A DNA stretch of 64,000 bases from Chrysochromulina tobinii. Its lineage: Eukaryota; Haptophyta; Prymnesiales; Chrysochromulinaceae. Under the pieces are notes generated by a model. The model did not search any database, had not been told where the DNA came from, and saw nothing but the letters and a program-made list of their open reading frames with translations. Each line of letters begins with the position of its first letter. Positions within the stretch are counted from its first letter, which is position 1. The translations under genes and the position numbers were made by a program. Positions 20,212-29,871 of the stretch are shown piece by piece. The stretch is taken from positions 1 through 64,000 of the forward strand of contig JWZX01003249.1 in assembly GCA_001275005.1 (NCBI GenBank), given 5' to 3'.

Positions 20212-21684
20212 ATGCCGACAAACTTGACCTGCTGCGAGCTGCGGCTCGACGCCTGCAGCGGTGTCTTGCCACAAATGCAGCAATGGTTCGGTGTCGGCCC
20301 ATCACCTACTCCGAGTGCGTGTGAAGTGCGGCGGAAGGCATGGCAGACAACTCATCATTGCACAACCAGCAAGCGCATCATTCCCACATCTACATCCACC
20401 TGCGTGACACCCAAGTCGTCTCTTCCGCAAGCGGTTCCTCATTCTAATTTGTTGAGCCGTATGTTCATGCGGCCTGCAAGTAGCAGCTGTAAGACAAGGA
20501 GGCCCTTGCCAGCCCACTGCGAGCGTTTCTACAAAGCGCATTGGCAGCCTTGGCAGGCAATGGCCTCGGATGGCGGAGGCAACTTACCGTGCGTGTCGTA
20601 CGCCACCTCGTCCAGCGGCATCGGCAACTGGCTGCCGTCGCTGCTCGACGCCGCACGGACTGCTGCGGAGGCTCGGGTGCCTCTCGAGGTGAAGCTCTAC
20701 AGCTCGCAAGCGTTTTGGGCGACGCTCGGCGCTTCGCTGGACCGGAACCCACCCTCGTGCCGCACGAGGGTACACGACCTGAGGGTACATGACCCCGACG
20801 ACAGGAGTAGCAGCAGCAACGGCAGCAGCAGCAGCAGCAACGCCAATCACAGCCTACAGCCACGGCGCAGCTGGATCTACGACGCGGTGCAAGGTACCAA
20901 CGGTCCCAATCCCTACGAGCGCGGCGCCGACATGCTTGGTTGCCTCTTCACTCTATTCACGTGCCCCGACGAGACGGTCTACGCGCAGGTAGAGCATCTG
21001 CGCACGCGGCTGCCACGAGCCTTCGTCGCGGCGCACTTGCGGTTTGCACACCAGGCGGCGGGCCAGGAGAAGAGGATAATCGCGACGTTCAACGAGCTGT
21101 ACCAGGACACGCCCGCCTCGCACTGGGCCGCTTCGGAAAACCGCTCGCTACCACTCGGTGAGCGCTTGGCACCGTGGGATCGGCTGCTTGCGCCGGTCCT
21201 GCCCTCAATCTGCCGTGGCGTGTGCGAGGACCGGCGCGGCTCGGAGGAGACGATTCTGCCAGACCCATTTCTGTGTTGCGGCGGGCGCGACTTTGAGCAG
21301 CTTGGCGACGCCCTTGCGGAGCGCTCGCACGGCGCGCTGGCCTACCTCACCACAGATCTTACCGCTTTCCAGCGCTTTGCGCAGCGCTACTTGCCAGACG
21401 CTTTCGTGCAGCAGCCAGGCGCGGCGCTGCACTCCGGCCGCATCGAAAACTCGCTCGTTAATCTTGAAACGGTGGCCGATGAGCGGAGCGCCGCACGCAA
21501 GACGGCAACCGACTTTCTCATGCTCACGCAGGCGCACCGAGTAGTGGTGCTCAACCCGTCGAGCTTCTCGGCCGTCGCCGCGGGGCTGCATCTACCGATC
21601 GGCGCCTTGCCCGTCCACGCCACTGATCGAAAGACGTGTGGGCTGCGCCATGGGAGGCCGTGCAGGAGATTGAGGAGGAAATGA
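20212..21684 (+). CDS. Fucosyltransferase-like glycosyltransferase (tentative)
   Basis: The protein is 490 aa from the first in-frame ATG; the start is uncertain because the frame is open upstream and the first about 120 residues look unstructured. The conserved-looking part starts around 20580 with S-S-S-G-I-G-N-W-L-P-S-L-L, similar to the G-x-G-N-R/W motif of GT-B fucosyltransferase-like enzymes. It continues with V-A-A-H-L-R-F (about 21025) and a C-terminal T-D-F-L-M-L-T-Q-A-H segment followed by S-S-F-S (about 21510-21570). That pattern is common near the acceptor/donor site of fucosyltransferases. A Ser/Asn-rich microsatellite (about 20805-20850) interrupts the middle. No membrane anchor is evident with this start. 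The assignment rests on motif shape only. Confidence 0.45.
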   Translation: MPTNLTCCELRLDACSGVLPQMQQWFGVGPSPTPSACEVRRKAWQTTHHCTTSKRIIPTSTSTCVTPKSSLPQAVPHSNLLSRMFMRPASSSCKTRRPLPAHCERFYKAHWQPWQAMASDGGGNLPCVSYATSSSGIGNWLPSLLDAARTAAEARVPLEVKLYSSQAFWATLGASLDRNPPSCRTRVHDLRVHDPDDRSSSSNGSSSSSNANHSLQPRRSWIYDAVQGTNGPNPYERGADMLGCLFTLFTCPDETVYAQVEHLRTRLPRAFVAAHLRFAHQAAGQEKRIIATFNELYQDTPASHWAASENRSLPLGERLAPWDRLLAPVLPSICRGVCEDRRGSEETILPDPFLCCGGRDFEQLGDALAERSHGALAYLTTDLTAFQRFAQRYLPDAFVQQPGAALHSGRIENSLVNLETVADERSAARKTATDFLMLTQAHRVVVLNPSSFSAVAAGLHLPIGALPVHATDRKTCGLRHGRPCRRLRRK

Positions 21685-22063
21685 TTTTGGGGGAACATGA
21701 ACACAGCTCTCTAGTCGGTACGGATCTTGTTAATCGCGGTCACTCTGAGAGGGAGGTTTTATGTACGTATATTACCGGCACCGTTGTCTTTTTTCTCAAC
21801 CGGACCGTACCTATCTCCTATGTACCGTGTAACCGAACCTCCGAACGAGACCATCGGGCCGCCGTTGAACGCCCCCTTGAACCCCCCCTTGGCAGGGGGC
21901 GGATCGTTGTGAACCCCTTATTACCGGTACCGGCACCCTACAGGACAGTATTTCTAACATCCATTCACAGCCAACGGCTAATTGTTCACACTCCTTGTCC
22001 CAGCAACGCGCGATCGGAATTTGGATGGGCCTTAAGACCTGTTAGTTGTGACGCTTGCGTCAC
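21685..22063. other. Intergenic between two plus-strand genes
   Basis: It contains scattered ATTACCGG/ACCGG motifs (about 21771 and 21920) and C-rich runs. No gene or structured RNA was recognised. Confidence 0.4.
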
Positions 22064-24241
22064 ATGGTGAAGGCCAGTGCCAGTGAAGCTTTGCGCAAGG
22101 CCCTCACTGATGTCGGCTACGAGCTCAAGGTCTTCAATTTCGAGCCTGACTTGCTCGGCATGAAGTTGGTCTGCAAGTTGGAGAATGGTCTTAGTATTGT
22201 GAAAGTGTTGGACAATCTGCATGATTCCCAGGCCATGGTTCTGGGCGTGCCCGTGGGCTCGATCATCATGCAGATCAACGGGGAGGACGCCACGCAGATG
22301 AAATCGCTGGCGGAGATCAACAGGGCGATCGCGGTCGAGATCGAAGGATGCAAGCTCCTCGGAAAGGTGCTCGAGATCACGATGATGGTGCCGCTGCCCA
22401 AGGAGCTCGCAGAGAAGTTTCTGCGCGACGAACTGGCGCGCGAGCTTCCACCGTCTGCTCGGCCCGGGACGGCGACTTCACGGCTGGGGGGCGATGCCGA
22501 CCTACCGACAAGGGTCGGGTCGGTCCTCGGGTTGCCTGCGCCGCTGACCATCGTTCGTCCAGCTTGCGTCCCTCCCATCGGCACCGGCCTCGGCGTGCGG
22601 TACCGGCGCCAGCTGGAAGAAGAGCAGTTGCGTGCGCGTGCGGACGTGCGCGTCGCCAAGATGGAAGCCATATACGAGCGGCTTCACCTCAATGAGCCGT
22701 CGGACGTGGAAGCCGCCACTCGTACTTTTGAGCTCCACGATGGCCCCTCGGGCAGCAATCACGGTGCCGCGCACGGCACGCAACCCACGTCGCCACCAGC
22801 TAAGCCACCCCGCGCCTCGCTGTGGATGTCGATTTTGTGCGCCTCGCTGTGGACGTCGAAGGTGGAGAAGAAGGCTGCGGTGGCTGCAAAGAAGGCGGAG
22901 AAGGAGTCCGCGATGGCCGCGGCCGCGTACAACAATGCAGAGAAGAAGGCCTCGGCGGCTGCGCAGAAGGCTGCGCAGAAGGCGGCGAAGAAGGCAGCGA
23001 AGAAGACGGAGGAGGAGAAGGCCGCCCGCAAGGGAACATCTGGAGGGAACTCTGTGGCACCTCTCGGGCAGCCGCCAGCCACTCATGCGCAGCTTGACAT
23101 TCAGCAGCAACTAGCAGAGGCGATCCGACAGAGGCAGCAGCGCGACGGCCTCGTCGTTGTCCCGTGGGAGACGATCTCGTTCACCCAGACCACCTTGGCC
23201 AAGGGCGCGTTCGGCACCGTTGCGCTCGCCACGCTGAGCCGAGAGCTCGGCAGAATGCAGTGCGCGGTCAAGATCGCCGATGTACGCTCGGGCGATGGGC
23301 TCGGAGAGGCACTCGCGCTGCTGAACGAGGGCTCGTTCATGAAAATAAACCATCCGAATATTGTCAAGATGTTTGGGATCACCTTCAATGCGCCCGCAAA
23401 GATCGGCTTGATTATGGAGCTCATGAAGTGCTCATTGCACGAGCTGATACATGCGCAAGCCCTCAGCGGCGCGCGCAGGTACGTGACTTGGGCGGACTCG
23501 CTGCTCGCGATCGCAACGGACATCGCGTTCGGCATGACCTTCCTTCACTACCACAACCTCATCCACCGCGATCTCAAGCCGCTCAACGTGCTCTTGAACG
23601 ACGGATGGATGGCAAAGGTGGCCGATTTTGGGGAAATGAAGCGCGTCGAAGGAGGGGGCGACGCCGACGCTCGAGCCGCGGGGAGCGGGCGCATTCACGG
23701 CACTCCGTCCTACGTGTCGCCTGAGGCGGCGAGCGTCAGCATACCCGATGCGCCACGGGTGGGCACCCCAACGGACGTGTGGAGCTTTGGGTGCTTGCTG
23801 GCGCATTGCGCGGCGCGCGCATCGCCCTACACTGACGTTGTATATCTAGGACGTGCTCTGAAACCGCAGGAGGTCGTTCAGTGGCTGCTCGATGGTCGCG
23901 CCAATCCACTCTCGATGGTCGTCGAAGGTCAGAACATGCCTGCGCTGCTTATGGACATGGCTCGAGAGTGTACGCGCGTAGTTCCCGAGCAACGGCCCAC
24001 GTTCGCCCACCTCGCAGCGCGGCTATCGACACCGACCTTCATCCGTGAGATTTGCTTCAAGGATGCGGTCATCGACGAGGATGAAGAGGAAGACCTTGAG
24101 GCGCGCCGACCGCCGGTGAAGCTCATCGTACCGACGACGGAGGTGCTAAAGGATCCAAGCAATGCCCGATTTCGAGAGGAGCTCTCGAGGGGCAGCTCCG
24201 CCAAGCCTGAAGCCGAAGCCCATGCATGCGTCATATCCTAA
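22064..24241 (+). CDS. PDZ-like domain plus protein kinase with C-terminal CaaX box
   Basis: The protein is 725 aa; the ATG at 22064 is the first in frame. Residues about 10-120 resemble a PDZ fold, with the G-V-P-V-G-S-I-I core and I-N-G-E-D loop. A linker rich in Ala/Lys/Glu (about residues 270-330) is probably helical. The kinase domain spans about 370-640. It has the glycine loop K-G-A-F-G-T-V, the catalytic Lys in C-A-V-K, H-R-D-L-K-P-L-N-V-L-L, D-F-G, an S-P-E in place of A-P-E, and D-V-W-S-F-G. It looks like a TKL-type serine/threonine kinase. The protein ends in C-V-I-S, a farnesylation-type CaaX motif, so membrane anchoring is inferred. An acidic D-E-D-E-E-E-D patch follows the kinase domain. 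Confidence 0.8.
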   Translation: MVKASASEALRKALTDVGYELKVFNFEPDLLGMKLVCKLENGLSIVKVLDNLHDSQAMVLGVPVGSIIMQINGEDATQMKSLAEINRAIAVEIEGCKLLGKVLEITMMVPLPKELAEKFLRDELARELPPSARPGTATSRLGGDADLPTRVGSVLGLPAPLTIVRPACVPPIGTGLGVRYRRQLEEEQLRARADVRVAKMEAIYERLHLNEPSDVEAATRTFELHDGPSGSNHGAAHGTQPTSPPAKPPRASLWMSILCASLWTSKVEKKAAVAAKKAEKESAMAAAAYNNAEKKASAAAQKAAQKAAKKAAKKTEEEKAARKGTSGGNSVAPLGQPPATHAQLDIQQQLAEAIRQRQQRDGLVVVPWETISFTQTTLAKGAFGTVALATLSRELGRMQCAVKIADVRSGDGLGEALALLNEGSFMKINHPNIVKMFGITFNAPAKIGLIMELMKCSLHELIHAQALSGARRYVTWADSLLAIATDIAFGMTFLHYHNLIHRDLKPLNVLLNDGWMAKVADFGEMKRVEGGGDADARAAGSGRIHGTPSYVSPEAASVSIPDAPRVGTPTDVWSFGCLLAHCAARASPYTDVVYLGRALKPQEVVQWLLDGRANPLSMVVEGQNMPALLMDMARECTRVVPEQRPTFAHLAARLSTPTFIREICFKDAVIDEDEEEDLEARRPPVKLIVPTTEVLKDPSNARFREELSRGSSAKPEAEAHACVIS

Positions 24242-24532
24242 GAGCTACTCTGAGTCGCGGAACGCTAGCGATCTTATCACTTATGTGTGAATAAGTTGAC
24301 CACCTGGACGTTTGTTTTCGCTGCTGAGACTGGTGCGGGGGTATCCGGATACTGGTGCTGAGAAATCACGTCATCAGAACGGACACACACCGCGTCTGCC
24401 GTGTTGACGTTCACACCGTCCATCGACGCGCTCGCTTTTCCTGAGAATGGAGGAAAGCACTTTTGCTTCCAAGGAGCAGACATCAGAGCTCTCGACAGAT
24501 CGACGCCTGGCTTCGCGCTCGACGGCTCTTCG
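24242..24532. other. Intergenic or 5' leader
   Basis: It separates the kinase from the nitrilase-fold gene on the same strand. The downstream frame is open from 24401 without an ATG. Nothing else is recognised. Confidence 0.35.
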
Positions 24533-26236
24533 ATGGATGGGCTTTTGACACGGTACGAGGAGCAACTCGCACACGACCATTCCGCGTCGTCGCGCTCGGC
24601 GATTCCTGCGCGGTATGGATTGTTCTTCATGGGTCTTGGAGCTGGTCTCACCCTCGTGGTTCAGGGCGCGTTCCAATCGCTGCAGTTCGCTCTCCAATCA
24701 TCGCAAGAGCTCGCACGTCCCTCGGCCACGAGTGAGGCCTTGAAGACCCCATCGCAATACGTGGCGACTCAGCTGCACGGCTTCGAGATTTTTACCTTCC
24801 CTGGCAGCGAAGATGATGGCTGCCCGCGGGAATCATTGTTCGACGAAAACTCGAACTGCTATCTCGGGCTTGAGGACGTCTACGCCGATGCCAACAGGCG
24901 TGTCGACATCATGCTGCAGGCCGTCGACAGCGCGCATGCCGCCGGCAAGACGAACCATTCAAACTCAGTGCTCAAAGTCTTTCTCGCGCCTGAGTTCTTC
25001 TTTCGTGGCCCAGCCGGCGCTTATCGCACCGACGATCTCGTCGACGGGCGAGTGAACTGCCTCAATCGCCTCTACGACTACGTCACGAGCGACTCTCGAT
25101 TCGACGACTGGCTCTTTGTGTTCGGCACGGTGGTCGCCGCGAGCCCGCCGCACACGCGCTTCAGCGGTCAAGACCCGAGCCGCTGGGCGTTTCACAACTT
25201 TGCGCCAATTGTGCGGGGCGGGAAGCAGGAGAGCTGCACGAGTACGATCGGCATGCGTGGCTGCGGCTGGCTCGTCTTCAAGAGTTACATCTCGTCGATC
25301 GACTTTCTCGACTTTCCCGAGAGCGAGCTCGAGAAGCGCGGCGACGACGTGCGCTACTCCGCCGTGCTGCGTGCTGAGCCACGCGGAGACGGAACGTATG
25401 CGCACACGCCCAAAGAGATGCATGACCTCCTCGGCTCTCGGTGGGTGGTCCTCGACAGGCACCAGAAGCGCATTGATACCGACGGGCTGCGCATCGGTGT
25501 CGAGATCTGCCTCGATCACTCGACCAGCGATCTCCAAAAGGAGATGCAGGCCGAGGCCGAGGCCCTGGGGCTCGAGCACATTGTGCCGCTCGACCTGCAG
25601 CTGATCGTGTCGGCCGGCCTCCAGATGGCCGACGGCCCGATCCTCACGCGACCCGGCGCGCCCACATTTCACGTCGATGGGCGCTCCCGCTCCCAGATTG
25701 GCCTCAACGTGTGGGGGCACGGCGCGGACAGGATCAGTAAGCACGTGTCTGCCTATGGCGAGAACGTGTGGTTCACGGAGCTCGGCCCGGACCCGGGATT
25801 GTACAACATGGGTGCGACGGCATGGCACGACTCGTCGCTGATGCTGCGGGCGACCGTTGGGGCCATCTTTGAGCTCTTTTTCAAGAGTGAGCATGCATAT
25901 GATACGGTCGACTTTTTCCCACCCGCGGGCTGGGTCGACGCTTTCGTCCTCGAGATCGAGGAGGTGCCTGTGGGCGACTTCTCCGATCCCGAGTACGTCG
26001 CCTCTTTTGGGGAGCTCTTCCTCACCCTACCGTATCTTGCGAACATGAACGCCTTCCAAGCGCTCCTCGAGGGGCTCGCGCCCAAGGTGAACCTGAGCCC
26101 GGAGGAGCTCGCCGCTGTCATCAAAAAGGAGGTTGGAGTCGAGGCGCGTGATTTTGGGCCAAGTGTCAGCGTGTATCCCACAGTGAGCATCTCGCCTGTG
26201 CTAGGCCCGCAGTGGATATCCACCGGGAGTCTATAA
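24533..26236 (+). CDS. Carbon-nitrogen hydrolase (nitrilase-fold) family protein with N-terminal membrane anchor
   Basis: The protein is 567 aa from the ATG at 24533; the frame is open upstream but without ATG. A hydrophobic segment at about residues 28-50 suggests a signal anchor. The catalytic triad of the nitrilase superfamily can be proposed: Glu in A-P-E-F-F-F-R-G (about residue 152), Lys in V-F-K-S-Y (about 250) and Cys in G-V-E-I-C-L-D-H (about 324). The spacing is longer than in typical nitrilases (usually about 300 aa in total), and a large C-terminal region follows. The substrate is unknown. It converges on the next gene, with about 195 bp between stops. Confidence 0.6.
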   Translation: MDGLLTRYEEQLAHDHSASSRSAIPARYGLFFMGLGAGLTLVVQGAFQSLQFALQSSQELARPSATSEALKTPSQYVATQLHGFEIFTFPGSEDDGCPRESLFDENSNCYLGLEDVYADANRRVDIMLQAVDSAHAAGKTNHSNSVLKVFLAPEFFFRGPAGAYRTDDLVDGRVNCLNRLYDYVTSDSRFDDWLFVFGTVVAASPPHTRFSGQDPSRWAFHNFAPIVRGGKQESCTSTIGMRGCGWLVFKSYISSIDFLDFPESELEKRGDDVRYSAVLRAEPRGDGTYAHTPKEMHDLLGSRWVVLDRHQKRIDTDGLRIGVEICLDHSTSDLQKEMQAEAEALGLEHIVPLDLQLIVSAGLQMADGPILTRPGAPTFHVDGRSRSQIGLNVWGHGADRISKHVSAYGENVWFTELGPDPGLYNMGATAWHDSSLMLRATVGAIFELFFKSEHAYDTVDFFPPAGWVDAFVLEIEEVPVGDFSDPEYVASFGELFLTLPYLANMNAFQALLEGLAPKVNLSPEELAAVIKKEVGVEARDFGPSVSVYPTVSISPVLGPQWISTGSL

Positions 26237-26431
26237 ATTTGTGTACGCTTGTGTACGCAGACCATTCACGTAAAGCGTCGAACTGACACGCGGCACGAAC
26301 GTACGTGCCCAACCGATCAACCGAACACGAACACAATAGTAACCGCGCGTCATCCGCGGACGGGATCTAAAAACCGAACACCCGTCGCACTGAACTTGAC
26401 TCCTACGACTCAGCGTGCTGCCATCAGAACC

Positions 26432-27603
26432 TCATCGCGGAGATTGAAGGCAAGTTGTCTCCGCCAGGAACCACGCGGCAGCATACTTAGGGCAGAGAGA
26501 GAGGTTCATCATCATCTCCGGAGCACGAATCGCAGGCAATCGGAACGTGGCCGTGTCGGCAGCGCTCGGCGCATGCATGCAGCCTCCCCAATTTGACTGT
26601 TCCCGCTCAAATGTGGCGCTCGCCGCCGTGGGCCGATGACGGCCACGCCCTCGAGCTGGCTGCACGACGAAGGCGGTCCGTGGTACACGCAGCACGCGCA
26701 CGCACGCAGCCCTAAGGGCAAGCAGCAGCTGGAGCTCGGGGTTGTTAGCAAGCGGTGCGTGGCCAGCCACCCACGCCTCGAGCGTGGAGAGAGCGGGTAC
26801 GATGGCCGCGCGGGAGGCGACGAGGAAGCGTTCGCTGAGTCCGCCCCAGTCCTCACCCACGGGTACGATCGCCAGCGGCTCCTCTGCACGCATCGCCGCC
26901 TCGAGGATGGACCGAATTGGCAGCCACAGCTCGCATAGGTAGTACGCGTCCGTGCGAGTGTACACGAACCAATCGAATTTGGGAAGCAGGCCCTGCTGTA
27001 GCAGCATGCGCTTGGCGAACCAGCGGTACACCCCAACAATGGCCGAGCTACCCGAGGAGGGTAGGGCCGAGACGTTGCCGGAGACCCTGGCCATCTGGGA
27101 GTCGGGCTCATAGCAGTCGGCGCTGCACCAGCCGCGATTGGTGTTTTGACGCTGGCGGCAATTCAGGTTGTATACGCCACCGAGAGGGCTGGGCTCCCAA
27201 TGGGTCCGCGGGCAGCGGATCGTGCGATTGCGACAAGGGACCACGGCACGGCTGGACGACCCATTGGCAGAGATCAGATCGAGAGCATCTGCCCAGTCCG
27301 TGAACTCTGGGACAATCGCCATGTGTCGGGCATGCCGGCCGAGATGAGTACAGCTCTGCGGAATGCCGAATCGGTCACGTCCTTGCTGTTGCGAGGGAGC
27401 GCCTGCACAAGTGGTTTGGCCAGAATCATCATCAAAGTTGCTCGGTGTGGCAAAATCAGACGCTCGATGATGGTCGTCCATGAGTGCTCTGTTCCTCGCA
27501 GCGAGCCTGCCAGCATGACAAGGACTCGGCCGGGTAGCACCGCGCGTTCCAAATCGCGGTGTCGGAGAACTTTCTGAGCCGGAATCCCTCCAACACAGGG
27601 CAT
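26432..27603 (-). CDS. Glycosyltransferase-like protein, frame break near 27340
   Basis: The C-terminal 300 codons share a frame containing W-F-V-Y-T-R-T-D-A-Y-Y and V-G-E-D-W-G-G-L-S-E-R-F. That is the R-x-D...E-D-W-G-G-x-x-D/E-R-F pattern seen in a family of algal and protist glycosyltransferase-like proteins. The N-terminal part lies in another frame and has a typical opening strand V-L-V-M-L-A-G-S-L-R-G (about 27510-27550). The frames must be joined near 27320-27350 by a one-base change, so this is either an assembly indel or a broken gene. The ATG used (27603) is the nearest in frame to the conserved region; another lies at 27768. Function is inferred from motif shape only. Confidence 0.45.
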
Positions 27604-27811
27604 CGCCAAATCGCCTCTCCGAGGACGCGGCCCGACCTCCTTGCACACTCGGGGCCCGCGCCCGCGAAAAGTCGAGCATGTCAAGTCAAGTCGAGGTCGT
27701 CGGCATACCTTTGGACCGTTATTATGAACGCGTGAAACGCACGACGCACACGTGACTCTCGACTGCATCCCCTGGCCGACAGGGAGTTAACCGGCTGGCG
27801 TGCGGGTCTAG

Positions 27812-27875
27812 CTTCAAGTTCAAGTTCAAGTTACTACATAAACAACAGAACCTGAACTTGAACTTGTACTTGAGG
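27812..27875. repeat. Intergenic hairpin with loop CATAAACAACAGA
   Basis: The left arm is built of CAAGTT repeats (27812-27832) and the right arm of the complementary AACTTG repeats (27853-27875). The 13-nt motif CATAAACAACAGA (27837-27849) lies between them. The same 13 nt sit in the loop of another hairpin at 49637-49700. Confidence 0.65.
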
Positions 27876-27954
27876 AGAGCTTTTGGATCTTTCGTTGCGC
27901 ACGTGACCGCTACAACGCGACGTGCACCCGTCTGCACCCGTCGTCGACTTGTTC

Positions 27955-28886
27955 ATGCCGCGCAAGAGGCTGCAAGAAGAGAAGCCGGAGGAGTCCAGAA
28001 GGACGGGCAGGAAGGCGAAACACGAGGGCTCCGCCAGCACTCAAGCGGCTGCAGAAGAGGAGGCCAAGCCCGCGGACTGGCGCTCCCTGCTCTACTTCTT
28101 TCACGGCACGGTGCAAACGAACATGAGCTCTGGCGAGACCCACTGGCAGGGCACATGGGTCGCGTCGAGCGATGGCCTGCCATCACCCGCCGAGTTTGAT
28201 GAGTCTCCCAACAAGTTCAATCTCGTCTCTACCTCCTTCCTCGCTCGTGATGAGGTGGCCCTCGAGGATGCGTGCCCATTCGGGCGGAGCGGTGACTTCA
28301 AGGGCCGCTTCTCGCTCGACGACGACGGCAGCGGCACCCACCGAGAGGTGTCGGATATTGAGCACCGCGTCGTCTTCAAGGCGTGCCCCGGCGGATGCTC
28401 GCTCGTTGGCGCGCGCGGCTTGGCCCCCTTTGGGCAGTTCGTCTCGCTCGGGCGGCTTACCTGTCCGAGTCGTAACGTGCCCGCCCAGCTCACGCTGGCC
28501 AGGCAGTACATCGGCATGGACGACCCGAGGGTGCAGCTGAGTGCGTGGGCAGCACTGCTGCGCGCCGAGGCCCGGCTCTCCAAGGGACGGCGAGACGCCT
28601 GGGAAACGCCGTGGTCGCAGATGAGCCTGATAGGCGCTGACTTGACGGTGCGCGAAGCACAGCGCAAATGCTGCCAAACTCTGGTGCGCCCTCGGCTGCC
28701 AAGGGCCGCACACGGGCTGCCGCATGCACGGGGCCGCCTCCCGATGCATGCATGCATCGGGCCGCCTCCCTGACCGCCCGCGAATGTCGTCGTTCGCTTC
28801 TCGTTTCGTCGCAGGAGGTTGCCGGCGGCGTCTTTGGGTGTGAATTGCCTGTCGGCCACACGGGGCCGCATGCCCTGTTAGAGTGA
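27955..28886 (+). CDS. Unknown protein with basic N-terminus; probable 3' intron
   Basis: The first ATG is at 27955. The N-terminus is Lys/Arg-rich (possible nuclear signal). The core (28080-28480) has aromatic and Gly-rich segments such as Y-F-F-H-G-T-V and F-K-G-R-F-S-L-D-D, but I do not recognise the family. Unspliced, the frame ends at 28773 inside low-complexity palindromic sequence. A GTGCGC donor at 28648 (or 28684) and the acceptor GTCGCAG at 28814 would be in frame. They would give a C-terminus containing C-E-L-P-V-G-H-T-G-P-H, a compact Cys/His motif, ending at 28886. I prefer the spliced form, but this is inference. Confidence 0.5.
28740..28761. repeat. Perfect 22-bp palindrome
   Basis: It has arms CCCGATGCATG and CATGCATCGGG, flanked by two GGGCCGCCTCCC-like repeats, inside the proposed intron of the preceding gene. 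Confidence 0.8.
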
Positions 28887-29365
28887 GCAAAGCCTGCGCG
28901 CTTCTTCGAATGCCATTTGGACGTGGTTATACAGTGCATTCTCCGAATGGTTCAGCGCTGAGCCGCGATCCGCGCGAGCATCAGACGCAACGGTGCACTG
29001 TCTACGGTGCACTGTCTACGACTCTACGTTGTGGTCGGCATGAGGGATCGGCTGCCTAGCTTGATGCTGCGGTGCGCACACGAGGGCCGCTTTACGGCCG
29101 GATCGCGGATGTGCCGTGCACAGGGAGAAGTTATTTAGTGATTATATTGTGGGCGCCGGTGTCGCCGTCTGGAGGCAGGGTCCCGAACGGAGGTGAGTTC
29201 GTTGAAGCCGTGTGCCCGTGTCTCACAATCATTCAGAATCCAACGGTACACCACAAAGAGACATACGCAAAGCTCATGCAAACAGTACGGCGTCACAGGT
29301 CACTGATCTCACACGGTCACTGCTGCCGCATGCACGTCAACGTCCAAAATTGCAGCGAGGCCGCA
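28887..29365. other. Intergenic, about 480 bp, convergent genes
   Basis: A tandem GGTGCACTGTCTAC-type repeat occurs near 28991-29020. No gene or RNA was recognised. Confidence 0.4.
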
Positions 29366-29584
29366 TCACCGCAGTGCTGCATCTCGTTGCCGCTGTAGTT
29401 CACGTTGCTTCCGGAACTCGGCCACGTCACGGTCAGTGATCTCCTCTTGTTCAACAGCACTGATGCAGTATGCAAAGACGCCGACAACAAAGGAGCCAGC
29501 CAGAAAGGCGCCCGCAACATTTCGCCTCGATTGCGCTTTCGCCGCCGCGGCGCGAGCTGCCTCTGCAGCGGGTGGTAGCGGCAT
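29366..29584 (-). CDS. COA3-like cytochrome c oxidase assembly factor
   Basis: The protein is 72 aa with ATG at 29584 (G at -3) and TGA at 29366-29368. It has an Ala-rich N-terminus, then R-R-N-V-A-G-A-F-L-A-G-S-F and one membrane segment ending in Y-C-I-S-A-V-E-Q-E-E. A charged, probably helical tail (D-R-D-V-A-E-F-R-K-Q-R) follows. This layout (short N-terminus, R-N-x-x-x-G, one transmembrane helix, x-A/S-V-x-Q-E/D) matches the COA3/CCDC56 family of mitochondrial inner-membrane proteins needed for COX1 maturation. The size also fits. It is divergent from the CSB-like gene (287 bp between starts), so the two may share a promoter region. Confidence 0.6.
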   Translation of the reverse strand: MPLPPAAEAARAAAAKAQSRRNVAGAFLAGSFVVGVFAYCISAVEQEEITDRDVAEFRKQRELQRQRDAALR

Positions 29585-29871
29585 ATCCTCGCTACGCGTT
29601 CGGCACTGTCAAGCTTTCCGAAAAGAGGCCACGAGCGACGGCGATCGCGCCCTCGTGTGACTCGCGTGTCTTTCGTCGACAGCTGTGAACTTCCTGTTGA
29701 CTGAATTTTCACCATTGCTGCACACTCTTCGCTATGGACTTTTGTGGGAAAAACTGTTTCTTTTATTTTTTTGCGGATTTGCAGGGAATTGTTGGAAAAT
29801 TCACGCACGACGAGAAAGGAGAAAGAGGACGTGGAGAGTCGAGCGCGCGCGACGGCTGCTCAACAACTGTC

